Shown: positions 36,304-45,728, numbered from the stretch's first letter. The stretch: 63,467 bases of DNA from Fodinicola feengrottensis (GCF_010993775.1 NZ_WOTO01000053.1:1-63467), one strand, 5' to 3'. Translations and numbers: made by a program. The notes: generated from the letters alone by a model not told the origin.

Positions 36304-36309
36304 GGCCCG

Positions 36310-36908
36310 ATGGCCCGAGTCTCGCAGGCACACCTCGATGCCAGGCGGCAACAGATTCTGGACGCCGCCCGGCGCTGCTTCGTACGCAACGGATTCCACG
36401 CCACCTCGATGGCGGACCTGCTGGCCGAGGCCAAAATGTCGGCCGGCGGGCTTTACCGCTATTTCAACAGCAAAGACGAGATCGTCACGGCGATCGCGGC
36501 GCAGGCGCTGCACGGCGTTTCCGGCGCGATCGAAGCGGTCATCGGCGGCAAACGCTGCCGCCGTTGCACACCATCGTCCGCCGGCTGGCCGGCGAGGGGT
36601 CGCCACTGTGCGCGGACCGCGACGCGGCCCGACTGCTGGTGCAGATTTGGGCCGAGGCGGCCCGATCGCCGCGGATCCAGGAACGTTTTCAGGAGGCATT
36701 CAGCGGCGCCGAGGCAGTTATCGGCACCCTGATTGCCGAATACCAGCGGCGCGGACTGATTTCCCCTGAGGTGAACCACACTCAGGCCGCCCGGCTGCTG
36801 ATCGGCCTGCTGCACGGCTTTGTCGTACAACGGGCGCTGTTGCCGGACGCGCATCCAGACACCTTCAACCCCGGCCTCGCCGGACTGATTTTCGGGGGAA
36901 CTTCATGA
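36310..36908 (+). CDS. TetR-family transcriptional regulator, one frameshift
   Basis: HTH at residues 8-55: LDARRQQILDAARRCFVRNG, FHATSMADLLAEAKMSAGGL, YRYFNSKDEIVTAIAAQALH. A frameshift near 36555 leads to IVRRLAGEGSPLCADRDAAR and LLVQIWAEAARSPRIQERFQ, the usual ligand domain with LLIGLLHGFVVQRALLPDAH at the dimer interface. About 199 residues. The stop overlaps the methyltransferase start (ATGA), so it is the first gene of a two-gene operon under its own dyad operator. Confidence 0.85.
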
Positions 36909-37722
36909 GTACGATCAACCCCATCGGCACCACATCTCTCGGGGTGGCCGCGCTGCGCGCGATGGAGTCGATGCGCCCGGACAAGCTGATCGACGACCCG
37001 TATGCGATGGGTTTCGTGGCCGCCGCCGGTGGCGGAATGGCACTGCCCGGCGGCGACAAAACCGGATTCATCGCGATCCTGGGACCTGTTGTCGCCGTAC
37101 GAACGAAATACTTCGACGAGTCGATTCTCGCGGCGGCCCGCGGCGGCTGCCGCCAAGTGGTCATGATGGCATCCGGGATGGACAGTCGGGCGTACCGGCT
37201 GGACTGGCCGGCGGACACCGAGCTTTTCGAGCTGGACCAACCCGAAGTGCTGGCGTTCAAGAACGGGGTGCTGGGCGACGCGAAGCCCAAGGCCAACCGG
37301 CACCCGGTCGGCGTCGACCTGGTAGGCGACTGGACGGCCACGCTGCGGGTCGCCGGATTCGACCCGGAGGTGCCGACCGCTTGGCTGACCGAGGGCATCA
37401 TCTACGCGCTGACGCCTGAGCAGGCCGACCTGCTGCTGGAGCGGATCACCAGCGTGAGCGCGCCCGGCAGCGTGATCACCGTCGACCAGGTGCAGGACCA
37501 CGAGGACCTCAAAGCCGCCCGGCTCGCGGTCAGCCCCGATCTGGTCGACTGTGGGTGGGCGGCCCGACCGGGCATCCGGCGGACTGGTTGCACAGGTTCG
37601 GCTGGAAGGCGGAGGTTACCGAGACCGCGGACCTCGCTCGTACGTACGGGCGCGAGGTTCACAAGTGCTACGACCCGGCCGCCGGCGGCGCACACTGCTG
37701 GCTCGCCACCGCCACCCGCTAA
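36905..37722 (+). CDS. SAM-dependent methyltransferase (TIGR00027/LCMT-like), one frameshift
   Basis: MSTINPIGTTSLGVAALRAM, KLIDDPYAMGFVAAAGGG, GPVVAVRTKYFDESILAAAR and the SAM site QVVMMASGMDSRAYRLDWP with ELFELDQPEVLAFK match the actinobacterial class of putative leucine-carboxyl-methyltransferase-like enzymes. A frameshift near 37553 hides the end: HPADWLHRFGWKAEVTETAD and ending WLATATR at 37722. About 272 residues. Coupled to the TetR gene. Members methylate small molecules or polyketide-type acids; substrate unknown. Confidence 0.82.
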
Positions 37723-37732
37723 CCCACTCTCC

Positions 37733-37881
37733 GTAGTGTCTGTTTGACCGCATCGACGCGATGCGTGCGCCGGTGGGGCTGGGTTTTCGTCGAGTGTGGG
37801 ATTTTGTACCGCTCTCAGCGTCGAGTGTGGGTTAAAGTCCCGCACTCGCCGTCGGGTCTGTCGCTGGCTGGGTGACGGAGA
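37733..37881. repeat. Repeat-rich spacer with an IS-end-like motif, direct repeats and a hairpin
   Basis: GTAGTGTCTG at 37733-37742 is identical to the first ten bases of the MITE-like element at 5246. CGTCGAGTGTGGG occurs twice, 31 bp apart (37788-37800, 37819-37831), and CCCGCACTCG (37839-37848) pairs with the second copy across a 7-base loop. ACTCTCCGT near 37727 and ACGGAGAGT near 37874 form an outer inverted repeat. No coding sequence seen. May be a decayed mobile element end. Confidence 0.45.
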
Positions 37882-37971
37882 GTAGTAGGGGGAGCGACCA
37901 GAGAGCTAGCCCGCGGTTGGCTCGTACGGTGCTCCCGCGGCCGGCCACACCCCGCTTACGCTGGGCACATC

Positions 37972-39315
37972 ATGAACACCATCGCTGTTGCCGGTACGGG
38001 CAACCTCCTCCAGTCGACCGCCCGTACGCTGCTTGTTTCCCGCGAGGAGCTGCGCCGCCCGATATCGTGGCTGCCGTTCTGGCGGACCGGGAAGCGCCGC
38101 TGGTTCTCCATCTCCCTCATGGTGATCTTCGTCGGCGGAATGGTCGGCGGCATCATCGGCCAGACCCTGGGCGGCTTCGAGCCGCCGGTCGGTTTCGCGC
38201 TCCCGCTGGCGTACTTGCAGGCTCTCCCGCTGCTGCTGGCCTGGCGGATGCCGCTGATCACGTGGCGGGTGCTGGCGATCGCCGGCGTGATCGCCGCTAT
38301 CGGCAATCCGCTGTCGCACTGGACCTGGCCCTGGGCGGCATGCGCATGTGTCGTTTATGGGGTCTCGATCCTGATTGTGTCGATCCGCTATCCGCGGCCG
38401 CTCTCGCTCGGAGTTTTCGTTTGTACGATGGTGATTGGCGTGGTCGCGCATTTCACCACCGGGCTGGATCCGATCGCCCTCACGTTCATCGCGATCGGCA
38501 TGACGGTGATCATGGTGGTCGGCGACAGCATTCGGATCCGGATCGATGCTCTCGCGGGATCTGGTCGAGCAGCAGGCGTTGCGCGAGCAGGATCTGGTCC
38601 GGCAGGAGCTGCTGGAAGCCCGTCAAGCCGTGTTGACCGAGCGGTCTCGGATCGCCCGCGAGCTGCACGACGTGGTCGCGCACCACATGTCGATGATCGC
38701 GATCCAGGCGCAGGCCGCGCCGTACAAGATCCCCGACCTGCCGCCGCCCGCACTGGAAACCTTCGCCGCCATCCGCGGCGCCTCGACCACCGCGCTGACC
38801 GAGATGCGCCGGGTGATCGGGCTGCTGCGGGACGAGTCGGAGGACGCCGAGCGAGTGCCGCAACCCGGTCTGGATGGGCTGGATGAGCTGGTCAAAGGGG
38901 CTCGGGCTGCCGGCATGTCGGTGGAGCTGACGATCACCCGGGGGCCGCAGGAGGAGGTGCCGCTCGGCGTCGACGTGTCGGCCTTCCGGATCGTCCAGGA
39001 GTCGCTCAGCAACGCCAGCCGGCACGCTCCAGGCGCGCGTACTTTCGTGGGGTCGCCTACGGACCGTCGACTCTGCTCGTACGAGTGACCAACGATCCGG
39101 CTCCGAGCGGTCCCCAGCACGTGGGCACCGAGGATCTCAAGCAGACCTCCGGCGGTCACGGTGTCGTCGGAATGCGCGAGCGGGTGGCTATGCTCGACGG
39201 CGAACTGGAGGTGGGCCCGACCGAGACGGGCGGCTTCGAGGTCCGGGCAGTTCTTCCAGTGGTACGAGAAACCGAAGGTGGCAGGCGTGACGATCCGAGT
39301 AATCCTGGCCGATGA
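37972..39315 (+). CDS. NarL-type sensor histidine kinase, two frameshifts
   Basis: Membrane part: residues ~45-190 with six helices (FSISLMVIFVGGMVGGIIGQ, VLAIAGVIAAIGNPLSHWTW, PIALTFIAIGMTVIMVVGDS). After a frameshift near 38555 comes the HisKA_3 dimerisation helix with the phosphorylated His, ERSRIARELHDVVAHHMSMI, then ALTEMRRVIGLLRDESEDAE and the ATPase domain RIVQESLSNASRHAPGA. A second shift near 39045 leads to the G2 box GHGVVGMRERVAMLDGELEV. The partner regulator starts 28 bases before its end. About 448 residues. Signal sensed unknown. Confidence 0.85.
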
Positions 39316-39958
39316 CCAGGCCATGGTGCGGGACGGCCTGTCGGCGGTGATCTCCGCGGCCGAGGACATCGAGGTGATCGGCGAGGCCGCGAACGGCAAG
39401 GAGGCGGTCGAGCTCGCTCGACAGCTCAACCCCGACGTGGTCGTTATGGACGTACGGATGCCGGTTATGGACGGCCTCGCCGCGACCGGCGAGATTGTCT
39501 CCCCGGACGCCGTGGACGGCCCACGAGTACTCATGCTCACCACGTTTGACCTGGACGAATACGTCTACGAAGCGCTGAGTCTGGGCGCCAGCGGCTTCCT
39601 GTTGAAAGACGCCTCCACCGAAGAGCTGGTCAACGCCGTACGAGTGGTGGCCGCCGGCGACGCGCTGCTCGCGCCGTCGATCACCCGCCGGCTGATCGCC
39701 GACTTCGCCGGCCGCCGCCGGCACGAACGACCCCGCCCGGAGGCCACCTCCGCGCTGACCTCCCGCGAAATCGACGTGCTGCGCCTGATCGCCCGCGGCA
39801 TGTCCAACATCGAGATCGCCAAGGAACTCTTCCTCGCCGAGCAGACCGTCAAAACCCATGTCGGCCGCATCCTCGCGAAGCTCCAACTCCGCGACCGCAC
39901 CCAAGCCGTCGTCTTCGCGTACGAAAACGGCGTCGTCGCCGACTCCCCGCCTCGCTAG
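39287..39958 (+). CDS. NarL/FixJ-family response regulator
   Basis: GTG start at 39287 inside the kinase 3' end. Intact, 223 residues. Receiver domain: RVILADDQAMVRDGLSAVIS, phospho-acceptor Asp in VVVMDVRMPVMDG, LTTFDLDEYVYEALSLGASG, FLLKDASTEELVNAV (conserved Lys). LuxR-type HTH at the end: LTSREIDVLRLIARGMSNIE, IAKELFLAEQTVKTHVGRIL. Forms a two-component pair with the upstream kinase. Confidence 0.92.
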   Translation: MTIRVILADDQAMVRDGLSAVISAAEDIEVIGEAANGKEAVELARQLNPDVVVMDVRMPVMDGLAATGEIVSPDAVDGPRVLMLTTFDLDEYVYEALSLGASGFLLKDASTEELVNAVRVVAAGDALLAPSITRRLIADFAGRRRHERPRPEATSALTSREIDVLRLIARGMSNIEIAKELFLAEQTVKTHVGRILAKLQLRDRTQAVVFAYENGVVADSPPR

Positions 39959-40095
39959 CCGGCGCGGAACGTCCACACTTGACTCACGGCGACTGGGCCG
40001 CTGACCTCGATCGAGTTGCGACGCGGTTTTGTCGGAGCCGCCGAGGACCCGATTCGGGGGCGGCATCTTTCGTTCAAGCGCCGCCTGCGTGCGAA

Positions 40096-40248
40096 TCAGC
40101 AGCGACTAGGGGCGGCCGGACGGCTCTGCAGGAGCTTGTCCGCCAGTTTCTGTGCGGTCTGTTGGAGGGACGCGGCGGGCTCGCCGGGCTTGCCCTCCGG
40201 GTCCGGTCCTTGCGGGCACGACGACTGGCCGTGGTCGGCGGTGCACAT
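40096..40248 (-). CDS. Small hypothetical protein (50 aa)
   Basis: ATG 40248 has GGAGGA five bases upstream, a better ribosome site than most in the window. The product MCTADHGQSSCPQGPDPEGK continues with ASLQQTAQKLADKLLQSRPA: a Pro/Gly/Cys-containing N-terminus and one amphipathic helix. Two Cys near the start could bind metal or sit in an Fe-S/thiol site. The gene stands alone between a response regulator and a membrane protein gene. No family recognised. Confidence 0.5.
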   Translation of the reverse strand: MCTADHGQSSCPQGPDPEGKPGEPAASLQQTAQKLADKLLQSRPAAPSRC

Positions 40249-40313
40249 CGGTCCTCCTTCGGTGCGATCGGGAACAGGTCCACTGCACGGAAGGTATCCA
40301 GCGCGGCCGCGTT

Positions 40314-41258
40314 CTAAACCCCCACTTCGTGCCAAGGTCCGGCCGGTATGCCAAGGTTCTGGGACAGCTCGTGGATCGCCTGATCGACGGTCTCCGCGCT
40401 GGTGGGGGCATCCAGACGCACCTGCCAGGCCACCCGGCCGGTGTGCGCGTTGCGGGCCACCCGCAGCTGCACATGCTGGCCGACCCGTTCGGTCGCGAGG
40501 TGACTGGCCGTGATTTCGGCGGTGACCAGGTCCGGCAGGTTTCGCGGCGCGGCGAGGCTCAGCGTCGTACGCTCCGCGTAGTCCTGCACCACCAACTCGC
40601 CACGATCAGCCTGCCATCTCGCGCTGCGCAGGTCCTCCCACCCGATCCGCCGCCATTTCTCTTCGGCCACAGGAAAATACAGCCCGCCACTGCCGCCGAC
40701 CGCCTCCGGCGCCGCACCCGGGACGGCCGCGAAGGTCAGCACTCGCTCCCCCGGCTCGACCACCGACCGGGCCAGTTTTTGGCTGTGCCGCAGCGGTCGG
40801 GTCGCGAACCACACCCGGATCGCGTACACGCAACCACTCACCGCGAAAGCCACTAAGACGAAAATGAGCCAGCGCCGCAAATATGGCTGCTGCGTTTGCC
40901 CAGTGGCGTTGAGATACGTCTGCGCGCCCTGCTGAATGATGCCCGGCAGGAAGAGAATCAAAGTGAGACCGGACGCGAGCGCTGGCAGCCGGACGTAATT
41001 CACCACTGGAATGGGCAGCCACCGATGCGGGTGGTGCCAACGCCGCACGGTGTGGGCGAGAATAACGTCGGCGAGCGCGTAGACCGGGAAAAGCAGCAGA
41101 TCATGCCCGATCACCGCGCCGAGAAACCACGCGCCAATCACCCATGCCGCCGGGTCTCCCAGCACCTGACCGACCACATAGCCAACCAGCGAAAAACACA
41201 GCAACACCAACGCCAACTGCCAAAGGTCAGCGCCATAAAGCTCGCGTGCTCTGCGCAT
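40314..41258 (-). CDS. Membrane protein of unknown function next to the molybdopterin oxidoreductase
   Basis: Intact, 314 residues. Four transmembrane helices: LWQLALVLLCFSLVGYVVGQ, AAWVIGAWFLGAVIGHDLLL, ALASGLTLILFLPGIIQQGA and WLIFVLVAFAVSGCVYAIRV. A cytoplasmic C-terminal half follows (LYFPVAEEKWRRIGWEDLRS, ATERVGQHVQLRVARN) that looks like a PH/bPH-type beta domain. The helix motif GHDLLLFPVYALADVILAHT keeps paired His/Asp residues. Two bases after the oxidoreductase stop, so in one operon with it; possibly an electron-transfer or assembly partner, which is inference. Confidence 0.65.
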   Translation of the reverse strand: MRRARELYGADLWQLALVLLCFSLVGYVVGQVLGDPAAWVIGAWFLGAVIGHDLLLFPVYALADVILAHTVRRWHHPHRWLPIPVVNYVRLPALASGLTLILFLPGIIQQGAQTYLNATGQTQQPYLRRWLIFVLVAFAVSGCVYAIRVWFATRPLRHSQKLARSVVEPGERVLTFAAVPGAAPEAVGGSGGLYFPVAEEKWRRIGWEDLRSARWQADRGELVVQDYAERTTLSLAAPRNLPDLVTAEITASHLATERVGQHVQLRVARNAHTGRVAWQVRLDAPTSAETVDQAIHELSQNLGIPAGPWHEVGV

Positions 41259-41259
41259 C

Positions 41260-42613
41260 TCACGACCTCCGGAAGTCGATGGACGCGACCCATTTCGTGC
41301 AATGGACTCCCGGCAACGCCGGCACGATGATACGAGCCGGAAAGCCGTGGTCAAGGCTCAACGGCACGCCATTTACCCTCAACGCCAACAAAGCATCCGG
41401 ATCAAGCACTTGGTTGGATTGTAAGGTCGCCTGCCCGAACAACCCGTTCTTCTCCACTGACCGGACATGCGCGGACCCCGGCGCCGGCATCCCAGCCAGC
41501 CGCGCCAAATCCCGCAGCCGTACGCCCGACCACGACTGGACGGTCGACCCATCCTTCCACGCAGGCGAGCGGAAGATCAGCGGTGTGTTGGCTCATCGAA
41601 CGCAAGGTGGCCAAGTCCAGTTGTACGTCCCTTTCGCCGCCAGTCAAGGAAAGTCGCCAGGTATTGTCGACTTTCACGCCAGCCGCCACCGCCGTACGGT
41701 TAATCTGAAAGCTGGTTGGACCATTCCCGTACGATCGGCCGCGTGGCAACAGGAACGCGCCCCACCGGGAAATCCCACCGACGGTCTGGCCCGCGGTGAT
41801 CGCCGCGACGAAAAGCGCACCACCAGCCACCAACCCGAGCGCTCCCCGTCGACTGATGGTCGCCGGCCGCGGATTCACCGCTACCAGCCCCTCTTCGTCA
41901 AGTGGTTCGGGTTTGGTATCGGCTTTGGCAATCTTCAACTCGGCCCACAGCGAACGCGATCGCAGCGCCTTCACCATCGTCCGGAATTTGAAGGACACAT
42001 GGACGACGAACCCGCCGATAAACACCCAGGCGCCGTAATAGTGGCCCTCGTAAAAACTGAACCCGAAAACATAGTCGTACTGGATGTTCAACACCCCAGT
42101 CGCGACCTCGAAAAGAATCCCGCCGACCAACAGCAGCAGCGAAAGGCGTTCCAGGATGTTCGCGAGCGACCGGGCCGGCGGCCAGGCGAAGAGTTTCGGT
42201 ACGACAGACCAGAGTTTGGCCAGGATGACCGGAACCAACACGATCCCGAGCCCGACATGCAACCCCTGCGTCAGCCGGAAAAGCCACGCCGGCCTCGTCG
42301 GCCAGTCGAAAAACGGGAGGTGCAGCCAGCCAACATCGCCCGGGAATGCCTGACCGAACTGCGGCCCGTACGCGATGAAGTCCAACAGCCCGGTGACAGT
42401 CACCAGCGGCAAACAGACCAGCAAGGTAACGCCGAATATCGAGGTCAACCAGGGTCCCCGCAGCGGACTCCGCCACCGATTCAGCTGGTCAAGACCGGGC
42501 GGCGGGTGCTCCTCGACCGTCTTCCACAGCCGCTGCGGAAAACCGTGACGGGGGGGCACTTGCGGCCGTCCAGTACGCTCCTTCAATGCGGGCACGCTGC
42601 CACCGTACGACAA
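41260..42613 (-). CDS. Molybdopterin-dependent oxidoreductase fused to a cytochrome-b561-like membrane domain, one frameshift
   Basis: Residues ~45-230 hold four membrane helices (WLTSIFGVTLLVCLPLVTVT, HVGLGIVLVPVILAKLWSV, FYEGHYYGAWVFIGGFVVHV) with histidines placed as haem ligands. Then RRGALGLVAGGALFVAAITA and the sulfite-oxidase-like (YedY/SUOX) domain: VDNTWRLSLTGGERDVQLDL, the Mo-binding Cys in DLPLACVEGW and, after a frameshift near 41545, LARLAGMPAPGSAHVRSVEK and LPGVHCTKWVASIDFR. About 450 residues. Probably passes electrons between the membrane and an extracytoplasmic Mo centre that reduces oxidised sulfur compounds. Confidence 0.82.
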
Positions 42614-42770
42614 CGCCGTGCCCTAACGACCCCTACGCAACCATCGGTAAGATACTCGCAAGATCTCCCGAATCACCCTGAATCAAGTCGTTAGTCGAGC
42701 TCGCGAAACCACCATTTCTCGATTTTCGCCATACCAAACCCATCGCGCGGACCAGTTCGCACTTGTAGTG

Positions 42771-43074
42771 TCACCGCTCGCCGGCCACCTCGGCACCGGA
42801 GATGAGGGCCCGTTGGGTCGGGTCGGTGGCCTTGCGCGGATCGAGTGTCAGCTTGATCCGCTGGGTGGTGGCCGTCGCGGCCCTCGCGTCGGCGCCGGCC
42901 TCCACGACCCAGAACCGCACTTTCGCGCCGGGTGCTATCGATTTCTCCACGACAATGCTCAGCTCCAGCTCCACTGGCCCGACCTCGAACCGCAGGTCCG
43001 CCTGCTGGCCGGCATTCATCGCGGTAGTCAGCTCAGCCCGCAACTGCCCGATGCTCCGCCAGCTCTACCGCCAT
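42771..43074 (-). CDS. Trypco2 (trypsin-co-occurring domain 2) family protein, frameshift near the start
   Basis: LRAELTTAMNAGQQADLRFE, VGPVELELSIVVEKSIAPGA and KVRFWVVEAGADARAATATT, QRIKLTLDP are the hallmark sequence of the ~100-residue trypco2 domain. A one-base shift near 43050 separates the first residues (MAVELAE, ATG 43074) from the rest. The domain usually accompanies trypsin-like peptidases in predicted bacterial conflict or signalling systems; no peptidase gene is near here, so it stands alone. Function unknown. Confidence 0.7.
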
Positions 43075-43152
43075 CGGCCAGATCCCCTCGTGAGGTCGAC
43101 TTCGTCCGCCCCATTGTTCCAGGTAAACAGCCTACGCATCCCCCCATTCACG

Positions 43153-44055
43153 ATGCGGATGGCGCACAATCGCGAGATGGCAGCAGGTGGGTACGAATCG
43201 TGGTTCGTCAGCGCGCGCGAACCCGGCGGCAGGCGCGCTTTATGGATCCGGCACACGCGGCACGAGCCGGCGAGCGGCGCACCGTCGGCCTCTTACTGGT
43301 GCACGACCTTCGACCCGGAACCCGCGGCGGTCAAACAGATTCTGGCCACCGACGACACTCCCGGCAACCCGGATTCCTTTGAGGGCACCGCAACTTGGGG
43401 CGGTCACCGCAGCTCCTGGTCGCTGCGCGTCGCGTCCGACGAGCCGACGCTGCGACCCTTGCGGCCATCCGTGCTTTATCGTCTTCCTTTGCCACGTACA
43501 AAAGTGGAGGTGCCTGTTCCGGACGGCACGATCAGCGGCACGGTCGACGTGGACGGCCGGCGCTGGGCGATCGACCGATGGAGAGCGACCGTCGGCCATA
43601 ATTGGGGAACGGAACACGCCGAGCAATGGATTTGGCTGCATGCGGCGGAATTCACCGGACCGGTGACCTGGGTTGACCTCGTGTTGGCCCGGGTACGCGT
43701 CGGCGGCCGGCTCACCCCGTGGGTTTGCTCGGGTTCGGTGCGGATAGGCGCCCACATCTTCGCGCTCGGCGGCCTCGGCCGACGGGCCCGGGTCGAAACC
43801 CTGACCGACAGCGGCGCGACGCTCGCCATCCCCACGCCCGGAGGGCACCTCGACATCGAAGTCGCATTGAAGCACACGGCCGCGTTGACATATCGCGACC
43901 CGTCCGGCAGCACCCGCCATGTGCGACACACGGCCAGCGCCACCATGGAAATCCTTACGAACGGAAGACAGTCGACCACCACGACCGGCGCCGCTTTCGA
44001 GGTGGGCTCCCGGGAAACAGACCTGCCAACGCTTGATCTTCCGTTGGAGGACTGA
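43153..44055 (+). CDS. Hypothetical lipocalin-like/carotenoid 1,2-hydratase-fold protein
   Basis: Intact, ~300 residues (ATG 43153; ATG 43159 possible). ESWFVSAREPGGRRALWIRH, SVLYRLPLPRTKVEVPVPDG, WRATVGHNWGTEHAEQWIWL and TLAIPTPGGHLDIEVALKHT form two beta-barrel-like repeats seen in CrtC/AttH-type proteins. HNWGTEHAEQW resembles the conserved HxWG element of that fold. No signal peptide. Divergent from the trypco2 gene. Likely a hydrophobic-ligand binder or lyase; no substrate can be named. Confidence 0.55.
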   Translation: MRMAHNREMAAGGYESWFVSAREPGGRRALWIRHTRHEPASGAPSASYWCTTFDPEPAAVKQILATDDTPGNPDSFEGTATWGGHRSSWSLRVASDEPTLRPLRPSVLYRLPLPRTKVEVPVPDGTISGTVDVDGRRWAIDRWRATVGHNWGTEHAEQWIWLHAAEFTGPVTWVDLVLARVRVGGRLTPWVCSGSVRIGAHIFALGGLGRRARVETLTDSGATLAIPTPGGHLDIEVALKHTAALTYRDPSGSTRHVRHTASATMEILTNGRQSTTTTGAAFEVGSRETDLPTLDLPLED

Positions 44056-44059
44056 GAAA

Positions 44060-45099
44060 TCACCCTCCTGAAGCAAAGTGCGAGCTACTGCGGGGCCGGT
44101 GTGGGCTGGGTGGCGCGGGCGGCTGGTTGTACGGCTGACCTGGCGTCGGCGGATTCACCGAGGGCGGAACAGCGCGCTGCTCGTCGCGGCTCCGCCGGGC
44201 GTGATTAAGCAAATCCTGACCACGCGCCACATCCGCCGGCGGCAGCAAGGGCGGTGGCTGCTGACGAGCCCGCTGCTCCAACTGATCAATCCGCGCAGCA
44301 TTCGTGTTGTGCCCAGACTGCGCCAATCCAAGCCCCGAATCATGCCGATCCAGCCGCTCATCCGCTCGATCAAGCCGACTCCGCACACCACTGGTATGCG
44401 CATCAAACTCACTACGCACCCGCCGCTCCCCAGCCGCGAACCGTGCCTGAATCGTATGATCCTGCTGCGCCAACCGCCCCTCAAAATACTGCCGCTGAGC
44501 AGCCAACTGACTCTGAGATTCCTGCCGTACGGCCGCCAGCTCCGCCGCGACTGCGCCTGCAGCGCGTCGACGCGCTGATTCGTACCGGTGAGCCGCTGGC
44601 TCAGAGCGCGGATCGCCCGGGACGTGACGCCCAGCAAACCTCGGTGCTTGCGCGCTTGGGCGGCGATTGCGTCATCGTGCTGCTTGAACTTGTCCAGCGG
44701 CTCGGTGTCGGGATCCTTGCCCTCAGCGCGATCCTTGACCGCCTGCTTGCTGGCCTTGCGCACTTCTCGATATTTGCTGAAAAGTGTCTGCGCTACGCCA
44801 ACCGCAGAGCCGACAACCACCCCCGGAGTGGCGCTGATCGCTGCGTCAATGAGCTTCTCATCGAATGTCTGAGGGTTCAGCGCTATCCAAACGCCTATTG
44901 ATGTCAAGGTGCCAGCAACGACGTTGACCGGCGTAAAGATCGCCGTGGACAACCCCGCGTTCTTGGCCTCTTCAACGAATTGCTTCTGGTATTTCGGCTC
45001 GGTGACATTGCCACGCTCAAGGGCCCGAACCACCATGCTCTTGTGGCCATTGCCCTGTCTTCGGCCACCATAGCGGCTGCCGCTCGGGCCGCTGGTCAT
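44060..45099 (-). CDS. Hypothetical membrane-linked coiled-coil protein, one frameshift
   Basis: ATG 45099 overlaps the upstream gene's stop (ATGA). N-terminus is basic; a hydrophobic pair GLSTAIFTPVNVVAGTLTSI and ISATPGVVVGSAVGVAQTLF may cross the membrane. Then a charged segment (REVRKASKQAVKDRAEGKDP) and, after a frameshift near 44520, a long predicted coiled coil: QRQYFEGRLAQQDHTIQARF, SGVRSRLDRADERLDRHDSG. The tail is Pro-rich (NPPTPGQPYNQPPAPPSP). About 347 residues. No family recognised. The order membrane anchor, coiled coil, Pro-rich tail suggests a scaffold. Confidence 0.55.
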
Positions 45100-45728
45100 G
45101 ACTGCTGCAAGTACGCGCAGCGATTGGCCACGATCGCTGGAAGCGACCGCGCGACAAGCACGCCGATTTGCTCGGCGGTCATCTGCGGATCATCCAACCC
45201 CGCGTGGAACTGACTGACGCCGTCCCAGATCGACGAGTCGTAAACACTCCTCGACCAGATCGTGTAGATGTCGGAGTAGACCTTGAGCAGAACCCGGCCT
45301 TCGCGGCCGATGCGAAAGTAGAGACGGTCGTCAAGACTGTTACCGAGAGCATCGCCAGTGGGGAACAGCCGGTGCGATCGAAGGAACTCAAGCCCGGATT
45401 CGGTCTCGGGATCGAACTCCGCCAGCGTGCCCCACTTCGACAGGTTGTCGACAACAGCCGGAACGTCGACTGGTGGTTTGTCGGGCGCCTGCGTTGCCAC
45501 CGTCTCGAGGGTAGCCAGCTCTTCCAGGGTCGAACGGCCAAACTCACAGCGGCTCGATGCCTCCGGGTCAGCGTAGGTGAGCTGCCAGATCGTGTACTCG
45601 TCCTTGCTGAGCGTAACCGTGTCAGTTGCTGTCACGACCTCGTACTCCGCGATTTCGGAGTCGGCGTCCGGGGCGGTGTCATACCAGGTCCCGCCGTCGA
45701 AGCCGATGGGGACGATGACCTTGGGCAC
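45096..45728 (-). CDS. Hypothetical protein, first gene of a coupled pair
   Basis: GTG 45728 has GGAGG eight bases upstream. Intact, 210 residues: MPKVIVPIGFDGGTWYDTAP, YTIWQLTYADPEASSRCEFG, GLEFLRSHRLFPTGDALGNS, RLYFRIGREGRVLLKVYSDI, YTIWSRSVYDSSIWDGVSQF. Rich in aromatic and acidic residues, no signal or membrane segment. The repeated YTIW and the FxIGREGRVLLKV strand suggest a beta-rich globular fold. Translationally coupled to the coiled-coil membrane gene, so the two probably act together. No family recognised. Confidence 0.6.
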   Translation of the reverse strand: MPKVIVPIGFDGGTWYDTAPDADSEIAEYEVVTATDTVTLSKDEYTIWQLTYADPEASSRCEFGRSTLEELATLETVATQAPDKPPVDVPAVVDNLSKWGTLAEFDPETESGLEFLRSHRLFPTGDALGNSLDDRLYFRIGREGRVLLKVYSDIYTIWSRSVYDSSIWDGVSQFHAGLDDPQMTAEQIGVLVARSLPAIVANRCAYLQQS

